DNA from: Methylobacterium sp. UNC378MF
GTDB lineage: Bacteria; Pseudomonadota; Alphaproteobacteria; Rhizobiales; Beijerinckiaceae
DNA: 64,000 bases
Assembly: GCF_900103195.1 (NCBI RefSeq)
Contig: NZ_FMWU01000021.1
Coordinates: 61,030-125,029, forward strand
Reading direction: 5' to 3'
The first letter of the stretch is position 1. The number at the start of each line of letters is the position of its first letter. The position numbers and the translations under genes are program-made. Positions 49,955-58,312 of the stretch are shown piece by piece. The notes below the pieces were generated by a model, which saw only the letters and a program-made list of their open reading frames with translations, did no database searches and was not told the DNA's origin.

Positions 49955-52900
49955 TCACTCCGCCGCCACCCGTGCCGGCTCGTGCCGCGTCTCCGCCGCC
50001 GCCTCGCCCTCCGCCACCGCCTTGCGCCGGAACAGACGCATCACGACGACGAAGAAGACCGGTACGAAGAACACCGCCAGCACGGTCGCGGTGATCATCC
50101 CGCCCATCACGCCCGTGCCGATCGCCTGCTGGCTCTTCGAGGCGGCGCCGGTGGCGATGGCGAGCGGCACCACGCCGAAGATGAAGGCGAGCGAGGTCAT
50201 CACGATCGGCCGGAACCGGAGCGTGGCGGCCTCCACGGCCGCCCGCACCACGGAGGTGCCGGGCTTCCAGAGATCCTTGGCGAATTCGACGATCAGGATC
50301 GCGTTCTTGGCCGAGAGCCCGATGATCGTGATCAGCCCAATCTTGAAGTAGACGTCGTTGGGCATGCCGCGCAGGTACACGGCCGCCACCGCGCCGATGA
50401 CGCCGAGCGGGATCACCAGCATCACCGAAACCGGGATCGCCCAGCTCTCGTAGAGCGCGGCGAGACACAGGAACACGATCAGCACCGACAGCGCCAGCAG
50501 CAGGCTCGCCTGGCTGCCCGCCTGCTTCTCCTGGTAGGACTGACCCGTCCAGGCGTAGCCGAAGCCCTTGGGCAGCTGGAGCATCAGCCGCTCCATCTCA
50601 CTGATCGCGTCGCCCGACGTGTAGCCGGGGTTCGGCTCGCCGGTGAAGCGCACCGACTGGTAGCCGTTGAACCCGACGATCTGGCTCGGCCCCATGCTCC
50701 ATTTCAGCTCCGCGAAGGACGACATCGGCACCATCGTGTTGGTGGCGTTCTTCACCGCGTAGTTGAGGATGTCCGACGCGTTCATGCGCTGGAGCTGCTC
50801 GGCCTGCACGTAGACGCGCTGCATCTTGCCGCGGTTGGGGAAGTCGTTCGGGTAGACCGAGCCGAGGTTGAGCTGGATCGTGGCGTTGATGTCCTCGAAC
50901 TTCACGCCGAGCGCCGCCGCCTTCTCGCGGTCGATGATCAGCTCCGCCTGCGGGGTCGGCGGTAGGCCCTCGATCTTGACCTTCTGGAGGATCGGGCTCT
51001 GCGAGGCGAGCTTCAGGAGCTGCTCCTGGGCCGACAGCAGGGCCGCGTAGCCGCGGTTGGCCCGGTCCTGCAGGCGGAACGAGAAGCCCGCCGCGTTGCC
51101 GAGGTTGTCGACCGGGGGCGGCTCCTGGGCGTCCACCGTGGCGTCGCGGTAGCTGGCGAGCGCCGCGTTGGTGCCGGCGACGAGCGCGGCGGCCGAGTTC
51201 TTGGCGTCGCGCTCGCTCCAGGGCTTCAGCGTCACGAAGGCCTGGCTGGTGCTCGGGGCCTGCCCGGAGAACGAGAAGCCGTTGAGCATCGTCACCGTGG
51301 CGACGCCGGGCTGAGCCAGCAGGTGCTCCTCGACCTTGCGGACCGCCTCCTGCGTGCGGTTGTAGGAGGCGCCCGGCGGGGTCTGGATGTCGACCGTGAA
51401 GAAGCCCTGGTCCTCCACCGGGAGGAAGCCTTCCGGCAGGTTGACGAAGGCGTAGGCGGTGCCGGCCACCAGCGCGAGGTAGATCAGCATCACCCGGCCG
51501 GATTTCCGGATCAACGCCGCGGTGCCGCGGCCGTAGCGGGCGGTCTCCCGGTCGACGAACCGGTTGAACATCCCGAACACGCCGCCCTTGGCGTGGCCGT
51601 GGCCCTTGGCGATCGGCTTCAGGAAGGTCGCGCACAGCGCCGGCGTCAGCGACAGGGCGAGCAGCGCCGAGAAGGCGATGGAGGTCACCATCGCGATCGA
51701 GAACTGCCGGTAGATGATGCCCACCGAGCCGGGGAAGAACGCCATCGGGATGAACACGGCGATCAGCACCAGGGTGATGCCGATGATCGCCCCGGTAATC
51801 TGCCCCATGGCCTTCTTGGTGGCCTCCTTCGGCGGCAGCCCCTCCTCGTTCATGATCCGCTCGACGTTCTCCACCACCACGATGGCGTCGTCGACCAGGA
51901 TGCCGATGGCCAGCACCATGCCGAACATGGTGAGCACGTTCACCGAGAAGCCCGAGATCCACATCACCGTGACCGTGCCCATGAGGGCGATCGGCACCAC
52001 GATGGTGGGGATCAGGGTGTAGCGGATGTTCTGCAGGAACAGGAACATCACGAGGAAGACCAGCACCACCGCCTCGACGAGCGTGTGCAGCACCTTCTCG
52101 ATGGAGGCCTCCACCGCCGGGGTGATGTCGTACGGGATGTCCCATTTCAGGTCCGGCGGGAAGAACTGGGACAGTTCCACCATCTTGGCGCGGATCGCCT
52201 TGGCGGTCTCCAGCGCGTTGCCGTCGGGGGCGAGCGTCACCGAGATGCCGGCGGCGGGGCCGCCGTTGAGGCGCGTCGAGAACTGGTAGGCGTCGCCGCC
52301 GAGCTCGATCCGGGCGACGTCGCGCAGGCGCACGTTCGAGCCGTCGGGATTGGCACGCAGCACGATGGCGCCGAACTCCTCGATCGTGCCGAGCTGGCCC
52401 TTCACGATGATCGGCACGGTGAGCGCCTGCCGGGTCGGGCTCGGCTGCGCGCCGACCGAGCCGGAGGCGACCTGGACGTTCTGGTTGCGGATCGCGTCGG
52501 TCACGTCCGAGGCGCTGAGCGACAGGCCGCGCAGCTTGTCGGGATCGACCCAGACCCGCAGCGACCGCTCGGTGGAGTAGAGCGTCGCACGCCCGACCCC
52601 GGGAATGCGGCGGATCTCGTTGATGACGTTGCGGATCAGGAAGTCGCCGAGGCCCACCTCGTCCATCGACCCGTCCTTGGAGACGAGGGTGATGATGTTG
52701 AGGGTCGCGGCCGAGGCCTCCTCCACGAGGATGCCCTGCTGGCGCACCTCGGCCGGCAGGCGCGCCTCGACGCGCTTCAGCCGGTTCTGCACCTCGACCG
52801 AGGCGAGCGACGGGTCGGTGCCCGGCTGGAAGGTGGCGGTGATGTTGACCGAGCCGAACGAGTCGGTGGTCGACTCGAAGCTCATGATGTTGGCCGCACC

Positions 52901-53110
52901 GTTCAGCTCATCCTCGATGAGCCGGGTCGTGCCGATGTAGAGGCTCTCCACCGACGCGCCGGGATAGGCCGTCGACAGGGCGATGGAGGGCGGGGCGATC
53001 ACCGGATACTGCGCCACCGGCAGGTTCGGGATGGCGAGCGCGCCGCCGAGGCAGATGAACAGCGCCACCACCCAGGCGAAGACCGGGCGGTCGATGAAGA
53101 AGCGGGCCAT
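49955..53110 (-). CDS. RND multidrug efflux transporter (HAE1, AcrB/MexB type)
   Basis: Inner-membrane proton-driven pump of 1051 residues with 12 helices and two large periplasmic loops. Start MARFFIDRPVFAWVVALFIC. Seen: PNLPVAQYPVIAPPSIALST, the TM4 proton-relay Asp pair in GILVDDAIVVVENVERIM, GSVGIIYRQFSIAM with ALLALSLTPALCATFLKP, LPEGFLPVEDQGFF, and SAKNAILIVEFAKDL plus RFRPIVMTSLAFIFGVVPLA near the end. The length and motifs place it in HAE1, exporting hydrophobic drugs, bile-like or solvent compounds. It forms an operon with the fusion protein 18 bp upstream; no outer-membrane channel or TetR regulator is adjacent. Confidence 0.96.
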   Translation of the reverse strand: MARFFIDRPVFAWVVALFICLGGALAIPNLPVAQYPVIAPPSIALSTAYPGASVESLYIGTTRLIEDELNGAANIMSFESTTDSFGSVNITATFQPGTDPSLASVEVQNRLKRVEARLPAEVRQQGILVEEASAATLNIITLVSKDGSMDEVGLGDFLIRNVINEIRRIPGVGRATLYSTERSLRVWVDPDKLRGLSLSASDVTDAIRNQNVQVASGSVGAQPSPTRQALTVPIIVKGQLGTIEEFGAIVLRANPDGSNVRLRDVARIELGGDAYQFSTRLNGGPAAGISVTLAPDGNALETAKAIRAKMVELSQFFPPDLKWDIPYDITPAVEASIEKVLHTLVEAVVLVFLVMFLFLQNIRYTLIPTIVVPIALMGTVTVMWISGFSVNVLTMFGMVLAIGILVDDAIVVVENVERIMNEEGLPPKEATKKAMGQITGAIIGITLVLIAVFIPMAFFPGSVGIIYRQFSIAMVTSIAFSALLALSLTPALCATFLKPIAKGHGHAKGGVFGMFNRFVDRETARYGRGTAALIRKSGRVMLIYLALVAGTAYAFVNLPEGFLPVEDQGFFTVDIQTPPGASYNRTQEAVRKVEEHLLAQPGVATVTMLNGFSFSGQAPSTSQAFVTLKPWSERDAKNSAAALVAGTNAALASYRDATVDAQEPPPVDNLGNAAGFSFRLQDRANRGYAALLSAQEQLLKLASQSPILQKVKIEGLPPTPQAELIIDREKAAALGVKFEDINATIQLNLGSVYPNDFPNRGKMQRVYVQAEQLQRMNASDILNYAVKNATNTMVPMSSFAELKWSMGPSQIVGFNGYQSVRFTGEPNPGYTSGDAISEMERLMLQLPKGFGYAWTGQSYQEKQAGSQASLLLALSVLIVFLCLAALYESWAIPVSVMLVIPLGVIGAVAAVYLRGMPNDVYFKIGLITIIGLSAKNAILIVEFAKDLWKPGTSVVRAAVEAATLRFRPIVMTSLAFIFGVVPLAIATGAASKSQQAIGTGVMGGMITATVLAVFFVPVFFVVVMRLFRRKAVAEGEAAAETRHEPARVAAE

Positions 53111-53128
53111 GGTCGGGCTCTCCCGGGC

Positions 53129-54424
53129 TCAGCGGCGATGCTGGACGGCGGCGGCCCGCGGCGCGGCCTCCGCCTTGTCGCCGGAACCCTGATCGCCTGC
53201 CGCGTCGGGGGCCTCGTCGGCATCGTGCTTCGGACCGGTCTCGCCATGGACCGGACTCTGGTCGAGGGGCTTCACCTTGGCGCCCACGGTGATCTTCTGG
53301 AAGCCGTCGACCACGACGCGCTCGCCGGCCTTGAGGCCCGAGCGGATCAGCCAGTTCTGCCCGACCACCGGGCCGACCTCGACGGGCTGGCGCATGACGG
53401 TCTCGTCGGCGCGCACCACCCAGACCTCGGCGCGGCCGTCGTCGGTGCGCTGGATCGCCTGCTGCGGCACCGCGATCGCGTCGGAATCGATGCCCTGCTT
53501 GATCCGCGCCCGCACGTACATGCCGGGGAACAGCTCGTCGTGCGGGTTCGGGAACTGCACCCGCAGCGTCACCTGCCCGGTGCTCGGATCGGCGGTGACG
53601 TCGGAGAACAGCAGCCGGCCGGCCAGCGGGTAGAGCGAGCCGTCGTCCATGATCAGGTGGACGTTGGCGGTGTTGTCCTCCAGGCGTGCCAGCTCGCCGC
53701 TGGCGAGGTCCCGGCGCAGGCGGTTCAGCTCGCCGACCGACTGGGTGATGTCCACGTAGATCGGGTCGAGCTGCTGGATCGTGGCGAGCGCCCCGGTGGA
53801 GCCCGGCTCGATCAGGGTGCCCTCGGTGAGCAGCGCCCGGCCGATGCGGCCGGTGATCGGCGCGCGCACGTCGGTCCAGCCGAGGTTGAGCTGCGCGCGA
53901 TCGCGGGTCGCCTTGGCGCCGGCCACCTCGGCCTCGGCCTGCTTCTTGGCCGCGAAGGCCGCGTCGTACTGGGCCTGGCTCGCCGTGGCGCGGGTCAGCA
54001 GCTGCTCGAGCCGGTCGGCCTGCTGGCGGGCGAGCACCAGGGCCGCCTCCTGGCGGGCCAGCGACGCCTCGGCGCTGGCGAGCTCGACCTCGTAGGGCGC
54101 CGGGTCGATCTTGTAGAGGATGTCGCCTTCCTTGACCTGGCTGCCCTGCTCGAACAGGCGCTTGACCACGAGCCCGGACACCCGGGAGCGGACCTCGGCG
54201 ATGCGCATCGGCGCGACGCGGCCCGGCAGGTCGCGCAGGTAGGGGATCGCCTGCGGCTCCACCTTGACGAAGCCGACCTCGGGCACGGGCGGCGTCGGCG
54301 CGGCGACCTGCTTCGGGTTGCAGGCCGCGAGACCGAGCAGGAGCAGGGAAGCGGGCAGGAGGGCGGTCGCCCGGGCCGAGGCGCGGAACGAGGACAGGGT
54401 TCTGGCGGACAGAGTGCGGGTCAC
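53129..54424 (-). CDS. RND efflux periplasmic adaptor (membrane fusion protein), lipoprotein
   Basis: AcrA/MexA-type adaptor that links the pump to an outer-membrane channel. The start is taken as GTG 54424 (431 residues) with AGGAG eleven bases upstream; ATG 54448 is also open. Lipobox LLLLGLAAC. Seen: lipoyl/barrel-sandwich halves (RVSGLVVKRLFEQGSQVKEG, DVRAPITGRIGRALLTEG) around a coiled-coil hairpin (QEAALVLARQQADRLEQLL), the beta-barrel with LLFSDVTADPSTGQVTLRVQ and NPHDELFPGMYVRARI. It ends in a charged low-complexity tail (DEAPDAAGDQGSGDKAEAAP) longer than usual. Confidence 0.94.
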   Translation of the reverse strand: MTRTLSARTLSSFRASARATALLPASLLLLGLAACNPKQVAAPTPPVPEVGFVKVEPQAIPYLRDLPGRVAPMRIAEVRSRVSGLVVKRLFEQGSQVKEGDILYKIDPAPYEVELASAEASLARQEAALVLARQQADRLEQLLTRATASQAQYDAAFAAKKQAEAEVAGAKATRDRAQLNLGWTDVRAPITGRIGRALLTEGTLIEPGSTGALATIQQLDPIYVDITQSVGELNRLRRDLASGELARLEDNTANVHLIMDDGSLYPLAGRLLFSDVTADPSTGQVTLRVQFPNPHDELFPGMYVRARIKQGIDSDAIAVPQQAIQRTDDGRAEVWVVRADETVMRQPVEVGPVVGQNWLIRSGLKAGERVVVDGFQKITVGAKVKPLDQSPVHGETGPKHDADEAPDAAGDQGSGDKAEAAPRAAAVQHRR

Positions 54425-54578
54425 GATTACCGACGCTCCTGAAAGCATGCGTCTGCTGAGGCTGGCGCGGAACAGGAGCCCGCGCATCGTCGAGGCAGAT
54501 CTCGGGACCGGGTACGAAGCCGGTCGGGCGAAGATCAAAACAGGCGCGCTCACGCCGGCCAGAGGGCCGGGGCGCGCG

Positions 54579-54992
54579 TCAGGCCAAGCGTGGAGGCCGG
54601 AGCGGCGAGCCGTCCGGGGCGGACGCCGGAACGCTGTCGGACCTGTAATCGAACGATGCGGAGACGGTATGACGGGGCCGCGGCGTCTCGACGGCCGGGC
54701 GCGGCAGCCCCAATTCGGTGAGGATCTCGCAATCGGCGGCGCAGAGATCGGTGCGGCCGAAGACGGACCGCTTGGCCTCGGGCTGCGCGTCCGGCGTTCC
54801 CGACAGAACCGACAGGCGCGGGCTCGCGACGGCGCAGGCCGGCCCCTCCGCCCGCACGGCCTCGGCCCGCGTGGGCGCGGCGACCAGCGCGGCCGTCCCC
54901 AGGACGAACAGCGCCAGCACGACGAGGCCCCGGGCGAGGCGGTCCGGCAGGCCCGCGACGCGGCGGGCCAGAGAGGCGGCGGATCGGATCAC
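54579..54992 (-). CDS. Hypothetical exported protein, 137 residues
   Basis: No family recognised. From GTG 54992 the product has a basic N-terminus (RSAASLARRVAGLPDRLARG), one hydrophobic segment (LVVLALFVLGTAALVAA) followed by a possible signal-peptidase site (APTRAEA), and a soluble part with three cysteines (GPACAV, DLCAADCEIL). The C-terminal region contains FDYRSDSVPASAPDG. A signal peptide or anchor with paired cysteines suggests a periplasmic product. The frame is open further upstream, so the start is tentative. It precedes the efflux operon on the same strand. Confidence 0.45.
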   Translation of the reverse strand: MIRSAASLARRVAGLPDRLARGLVVLALFVLGTAALVAAPTRAEAVRAEGPACAVASPRLSVLSGTPDAQPEAKRSVFGRTDLCAADCEILTELGLPRPAVETPRPRHTVSASFDYRSDSVPASAPDGSPLRPPRLA

Positions 54993-55200
54993 GGCTCTGA
55001 GATAAGCATGGCCGTCGCCAGGCGCAATCACCCACGGCGTCGCGCCGCCGGCAGGGTGTTGCGCACAGCACACAGCCACGCCCGGAAGTGCGCAGCCTGA
55101 CGGACCGGCCTCAACCTTGCCGCGAAGTCCGGGCCGGCTCGCCCGACGCGCGCAGGGCCACCGCGAAGGCCCGCGCCACGACGGACGGAGGATGGAGACC

Positions 55201-55764
55201 ATGTCGAGACGGATCGCGCTATTCGGGCTCGCGGCCCTGCTGCTCGGGAGCGCCCCGGCGGCGGCCGCCAACCCGCTGGACAGGGGTCCGATCGCGGATT
55301 TCCTCAACATCTTCCGCAGCCAGGCGATCCCGCGCGAGACCGTGGCGTGGTCCGGCAAGGAGAAGCCCGGGACCATCGTGGTCTCGACCCGCCAGCGCCG
55401 GCTCTACTACGTGCTCGGCGGCGGCGCGGCGGTCCGCTACGGCGTGGGCGTCGGGCGGCAGGGCTTCTCGTGGTCCGGTACCAAGACCGTCACCATGAAG
55501 AAGGAATGGCCGGATTGGCGCCCGCCGCAGCAGATGCTGGCCCGCCGCCCCGACCTGCCGCGCTACATGGCCGGCGGCCAGGACAACCCGCTGGGCGCCC
55601 GCGCCCTCTATCTCGGCTCGTCGCTCTACCGCATCCACGGCTCGAACGAGCCCGAGACGATGGGCGCGGCGGTCTCCTCCGGCTGCATCCGCATGACCAA
55701 CAAGGACGTGGTCGACCTCTACGACCGGGTCCGTGTCGGCACCAAGGTCGTCGTGCACGACTGA
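55201..55764 (+). CDS. L,D-transpeptidase (YkuD domain)
   Basis: Periplasmic enzyme that makes 3-3 peptidoglycan cross-links or attaches proteins to the wall. ATG 55201 lies nine bases after GGAGG and gives 187 residues with a signal peptide (RIALFGLAALLLGSAPAAAA). The YkuD domain has GTIVVSTRQRRLYYVLGGG, YGVGVGRQGFSWSGTKTV, NPLGARALYLGSSLYRIHGS and the catalytic VSSGCIRMTNKDVVDL (Cys162 with the upstream His). Compact one-domain form, frequent in multiple copies in Hyphomicrobiales, whose polar growth relies on such cross-links. Confidence 0.93.
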   Translation: MSRRIALFGLAALLLGSAPAAAANPLDRGPIADFLNIFRSQAIPRETVAWSGKEKPGTIVVSTRQRRLYYVLGGGAAVRYGVGVGRQGFSWSGTKTVTMKKEWPDWRPPQQMLARRPDLPRYMAGGQDNPLGARALYLGSSLYRIHGSNEPETMGAAVSSGCIRMTNKDVVDLYDRVRVGTKVVVHD

Positions 55765-55820
55765 CCGGGCGGATGGCGGCGTTCGTGCCGCCGCCATCGC
55801 CCCTGCGCCGCCGAGCGGCC

Positions 55821-56435
55821 TCAGGCGGCGAGCTGCCCGACGGCGTCGCGCGCCGAGGCCAGGGCCTGCGCCTTGTTGGGCTCGCCGGCCGCCAGCCCCT
55901 CGGCCAGCACCAGCTCGGGCACGATGCCCATGAAGCCGAACACCGTGCGCAGGTAGTGTTCGGCGTGCTCCGCCGAGACGGACGCCGTGCCGGGCCCGTA
56001 GAAGCCGCCGCGGGCGAGCGCCAGGATCACGCGCTTGCCGCCCATCAGCCCCTCCGGCCCGGCGGCGCCGTAGCGGAAGGTCGTGCCCGGCACGAGCAGG
56101 CGGTCGATCCAGGCCTTGAGCTGCGACGGGATCGTGAAATTGTACATCGGCACGCCGATGACGACCGTGTCGGCGGCGACGAACTCCGCCAGCATCCGGT
56201 CGCTCGCGTCCCGGACGTCCTGCCCGGCGGCGTCGAGGGTTCCGGCCATGGCCGAGACCGGGTGGGCGCCCGGCAGGGTCGCGGCGGTCAGGTGCGGCGG
56301 GTCCTCGGCGACGAGGTCCCGGTAGGTCACGGCGGCCGGCGCGTCCCCGGTGAGGCGCCGGACGATCAGCGCGGACAATTCCCGCGAGACCGAGCCGGTG
56401 CCCAGGATGCTGGCGTCGAGATGCAGGAGTTTCAT
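55821..56435 (-). CDS. azoR: FMN-dependent NADH-azoreductase
   Basis: Cytosolic flavodoxin-like quinone/azo reductase, 204 residues. Seen: the FMN phosphate loop LHLDASILGTGSVSRELSAL, VIGVPMYNFTIPSQLKAWID (FMN and substrate pocket), LARGGFYGPG and the dimer-interface YLRTVFGFMGI. These enzymes reduce quinones and azo compounds by two electrons, protecting from electrophile stress. Divergent from an HxlR regulator over 88 bp, which is the normal arrangement for regulation of such genes by the neighbour. Confidence 0.93.
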   Translation of the reverse strand: MKLLHLDASILGTGSVSRELSALIVRRLTGDAPAAVTYRDLVAEDPPHLTAATLPGAHPVSAMAGTLDAAGQDVRDASDRMLAEFVAADTVVIGVPMYNFTIPSQLKAWIDRLLVPGTTFRYGAAGPEGLMGGKRVILALARGGFYGPGTASVSAEHAEHYLRTVFGFMGIVPELVLAEGLAAGEPNKAQALASARDAVGQLAA

Positions 56436-56523
56436 AGCGTAACCCGGTTCCTCTTTGTGACCGGATCAGGATACGGTCGCGCCTCGACCGCGCAAGAACG
56501 CACAGGGTTGATACCGAGGTTAC

Positions 56524-56901
56524 ATGGATGTGACTGAGCCGGGTGCCGGGCACAGGCCCGAATGCGAGAAGGTCTCGCGCGTCCTGTCGCGCATCGGCGA
56601 CAAGTGGAGCGTGCTCGTCATCATGCTCCTGCGCGAGCGCGCGCAGCGATTCAACGAACTGAAGCGCGGTATCGGCAACATCTCGCAGCGGATGCTGACG
56701 CTGACCTTGCGGAACCTGGAGCGCGACGGTCTGGTGACCCGGACCGTGACGCCCTCGATCCCGCCACGGGTCGACTATGCGCTGACGGAACTCGGCCACT
56801 CGCTGGCGGAACCGGTTCAGGCGCTGGGCGCCTGGGCCTTCCGGCACCTGGACCACATCGACGCGGCGCAGCACCGCTACGACACCCGTGCCGACGCATG
56901 A
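56524..56901 (+). CDS. HxlR-family transcriptional regulator
   Basis: A 125-residue winged-helix protein. Conserved HxlR features: a single N-terminal cysteine in HRPECEKVSRVLSRIG (the redox- or electrophile-sensing residue in YodB/QorR-type members), GDKWSVLVIMLLRERAQRFN, ELKRGIGNISQRMLTLTLRN, LERDGLVTRTV and VDYALTELGHSLAEPV. It probably represses the divergent azoR until quinones modify the cysteine; this is inferred from family behaviour. The shared region has GTAACC (56439-56444) and GGTTAC (56518-56523) as outer inverted half-sites, one touching each gene start. Confidence 0.92.
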   Translation: MDVTEPGAGHRPECEKVSRVLSRIGDKWSVLVIMLLRERAQRFNELKRGIGNISQRMLTLTLRNLERDGLVTRTVTPSIPPRVDYALTELGHSLAEPVQALGAWAFRHLDHIDAAQHRYDTRADA

Positions 56902-57005
56902 GGCATCGCGCGATGGATGCGCCCGCGTCGACAGGCGCGGCGGGCCGGTGATAGGAGCCGCGCCGTCGGGCAGAGCCGGATCGCCCGACCGCCACGAGGG
57001 ACAGC

Positions 57006-57554
57006 ATGAACGAGCGCATCATCCTGCGGGCCGGGGAGGCCCTGGTTGCGGGCGGGCCGCCCAACACCGCCTCCGAGCCCGAGGTCATCATCGGCGAACT
57101 CGACGGGCCGGTCGGCACCGCCCTGGCCACGCTGACCGGCGATCAGGTCGTCGGCCACAGCCGCGTCTTCGCCCTGCTCAACACCGACATCATGGTCCGG
57201 CCGGTCACGCTGTGCGTCTCCAAGGTCAGCGTGACCGAGAGCAAGTACACGTCGATCCTGATGGGCACGGTGCAGTTCGCCATCGCCAACGGCGTGCTCG
57301 ACGCCGTGCGGGCGGGCTACATTCCCAAGCACAAGGCCAACGACCTCGGCATCATCTGCTCGGTCTGGCTCAGCCCCGGCGTCATCGAGGCCCAGCACGT
57401 CGACCACAAGGCGCTGTTCGATATCCAGCGCAAGGGCATGACCGAAGCCATCCGCAAGGCCATGACCAACGAGCCCTCGATCGACTGGCTCCTCGAGAAC
57501 CAGGACAAGATCACACACAAATACTACCAGATGGGCCTCGACGGAAAAATCTGA
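57006..57554 (+). CDS. Formaldehyde-activating enzyme (Fae) paralogue
   Basis: A 182-residue protein of the Fae family. In methylotrophs Fae condenses formaldehyde with tetrahydromethanopterin. Seen: RAGEALVAGGPPNTASEPEV, the VIIGELDGPVGTAL core, FALLNTDIMVRPVTLCVSKV, and QFAIANGVLDAVRAGYIPKH. Compared from memory with Fae1 of M. extorquens, the AHIDL stretch that holds the catalytic histidine reads SEPEV here, so the histidine seems replaced by Glu24. The C-terminal part from residue 135 is also longer. It may be an inactive or sensor-type paralogue (Fae2/Fae3-like) rather than the main enzyme. Monocistronic. Confidence 0.85.
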   Translation: MNERIILRAGEALVAGGPPNTASEPEVIIGELDGPVGTALATLTGDQVVGHSRVFALLNTDIMVRPVTLCVSKVSVTESKYTSILMGTVQFAIANGVLDAVRAGYIPKHKANDLGIICSVWLSPGVIEAQHVDHKALFDIQRKGMTEAIRKAMTNEPSIDWLLENQDKITHKYYQMGLDGKI

Positions 57555-57555
57555 G

Positions 57556-57572
57556 CCCCGTCGGCGACGGGC
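57556..57572 (+). terminator. Hairpin after the fae paralogue
   Basis: CCCGTC (57557-57562) and GACGGG (57566-57571) form a short stem with a GGC loop directly after the stop. No T run follows. Weak terminator candidate. Confidence 0.3.
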
Positions 57573-57657
57573 CGCGGGGCGGGCGCGACGCGCACGATCC
57601 CGCGGGCGGCCACGGCCAAGCCTGTCGCGGTCCAGCGCCTTCGGCTAGGATGGCGAC

Positions 57658-58290
57658 ATGAGCAGACGCGCTGATTCCCGTCCGTTCCGCCGCCTCGCGG
57701 CCGGTCTCGTGCTCGGGGCCTGCTGCCTCCCGGCAGGGCCCGCCGCCGCCCAGGCGCTGGTCTGGCCATCCATCGGCTTCGCGCCGCTGCCCTCCTTCGC
57801 CTGGCCGCAGATGCCCGAGGACGCGTATGGCCGCTGGACCGGCTCCTACGCCCGCCTCTCGACCGGCTACGCGGTCAGCACGTCCCGGCATTTCGGCAGC
57901 TATTCGGGGTCCACCATCGGGTTCGAGGGCGGCCGGATGTGGCAGGAGGGCCCGATCCTCTACGGCATCAGCGGCGGGTTCGATTACCTGGCCGGGCTCG
58001 GCGGCAACCTCACGCCGGGCTACGGGCGGCTCGCCTATACCAACGACTTCGCCGGGTCCCTGGAGGTGAAGGTCGGCACCCTCGTCGCCTCGGACGTGCT
58101 GGTCTACGCCAAGACCGGCGCCCTGGCCCTGCACCAGACGCTGCGCGTCGGGCCGACCCCGGGGTCGCTGCCGTTCACGCGCCAGGACATCGCGGTGCGA
58201 CCGGTCGCTGGCGTGGGCGTCGAGTGGGCGGTCACGGACCGCCTGTCGCTCGCGGTCGAGGCGGGCGTGGTCGGCGGCGGGATCCGCTGA
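57658..58290 (+). CDS. Outer-membrane beta-barrel protein (Omp25/OmpA-like porin fold)
   Basis: A 210-residue exported protein with signal peptide (LAAGLVLGACCLPAGPAAA). Alternating strands, YGRWTGSYARLSTGYAV, TIGFEGGRMWQEGPILYGI, GLGGNLTPGYGRLAYTNDF and VRPVAGVGVEWAVTDRLSLA, with the terminal VEAGVVGGGIR, suggest an 8-strand barrel of the Omp25/OMP_b-brl type. The last residue is Arg rather than the usual aromatic C-terminus, which is atypical. Function unknown. Confidence 0.72.
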   Translation: MSRRADSRPFRRLAAGLVLGACCLPAGPAAAQALVWPSIGFAPLPSFAWPQMPEDAYGRWTGSYARLSTGYAVSTSRHFGSYSGSTIGFEGGRMWQEGPILYGISGGFDYLAGLGGNLTPGYGRLAYTNDFAGSLEVKVGTLVASDVLVYAKTGALALHQTLRVGPTPGSLPFTRQDIAVRPVAGVGVEWAVTDRLSLAVEAGVVGGGIR

Positions 58291-58312
58291 GGCGCGCGCC
58301 CGCCGGCACCGC

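Noticed and set aside
51323..54442. Plus-strand open frame of over 1000 codons opposite the RND operon
   Set aside because: It lies antisense to two well-supported genes, is rich in His/Arg/Asp/Gly as expected of the reverse frame of GC-rich genes, and has no domain. The same holds for long frames opposite dppA-dppB (46793-49549), paoC (33645-36278) and the P450 (3803-5245).
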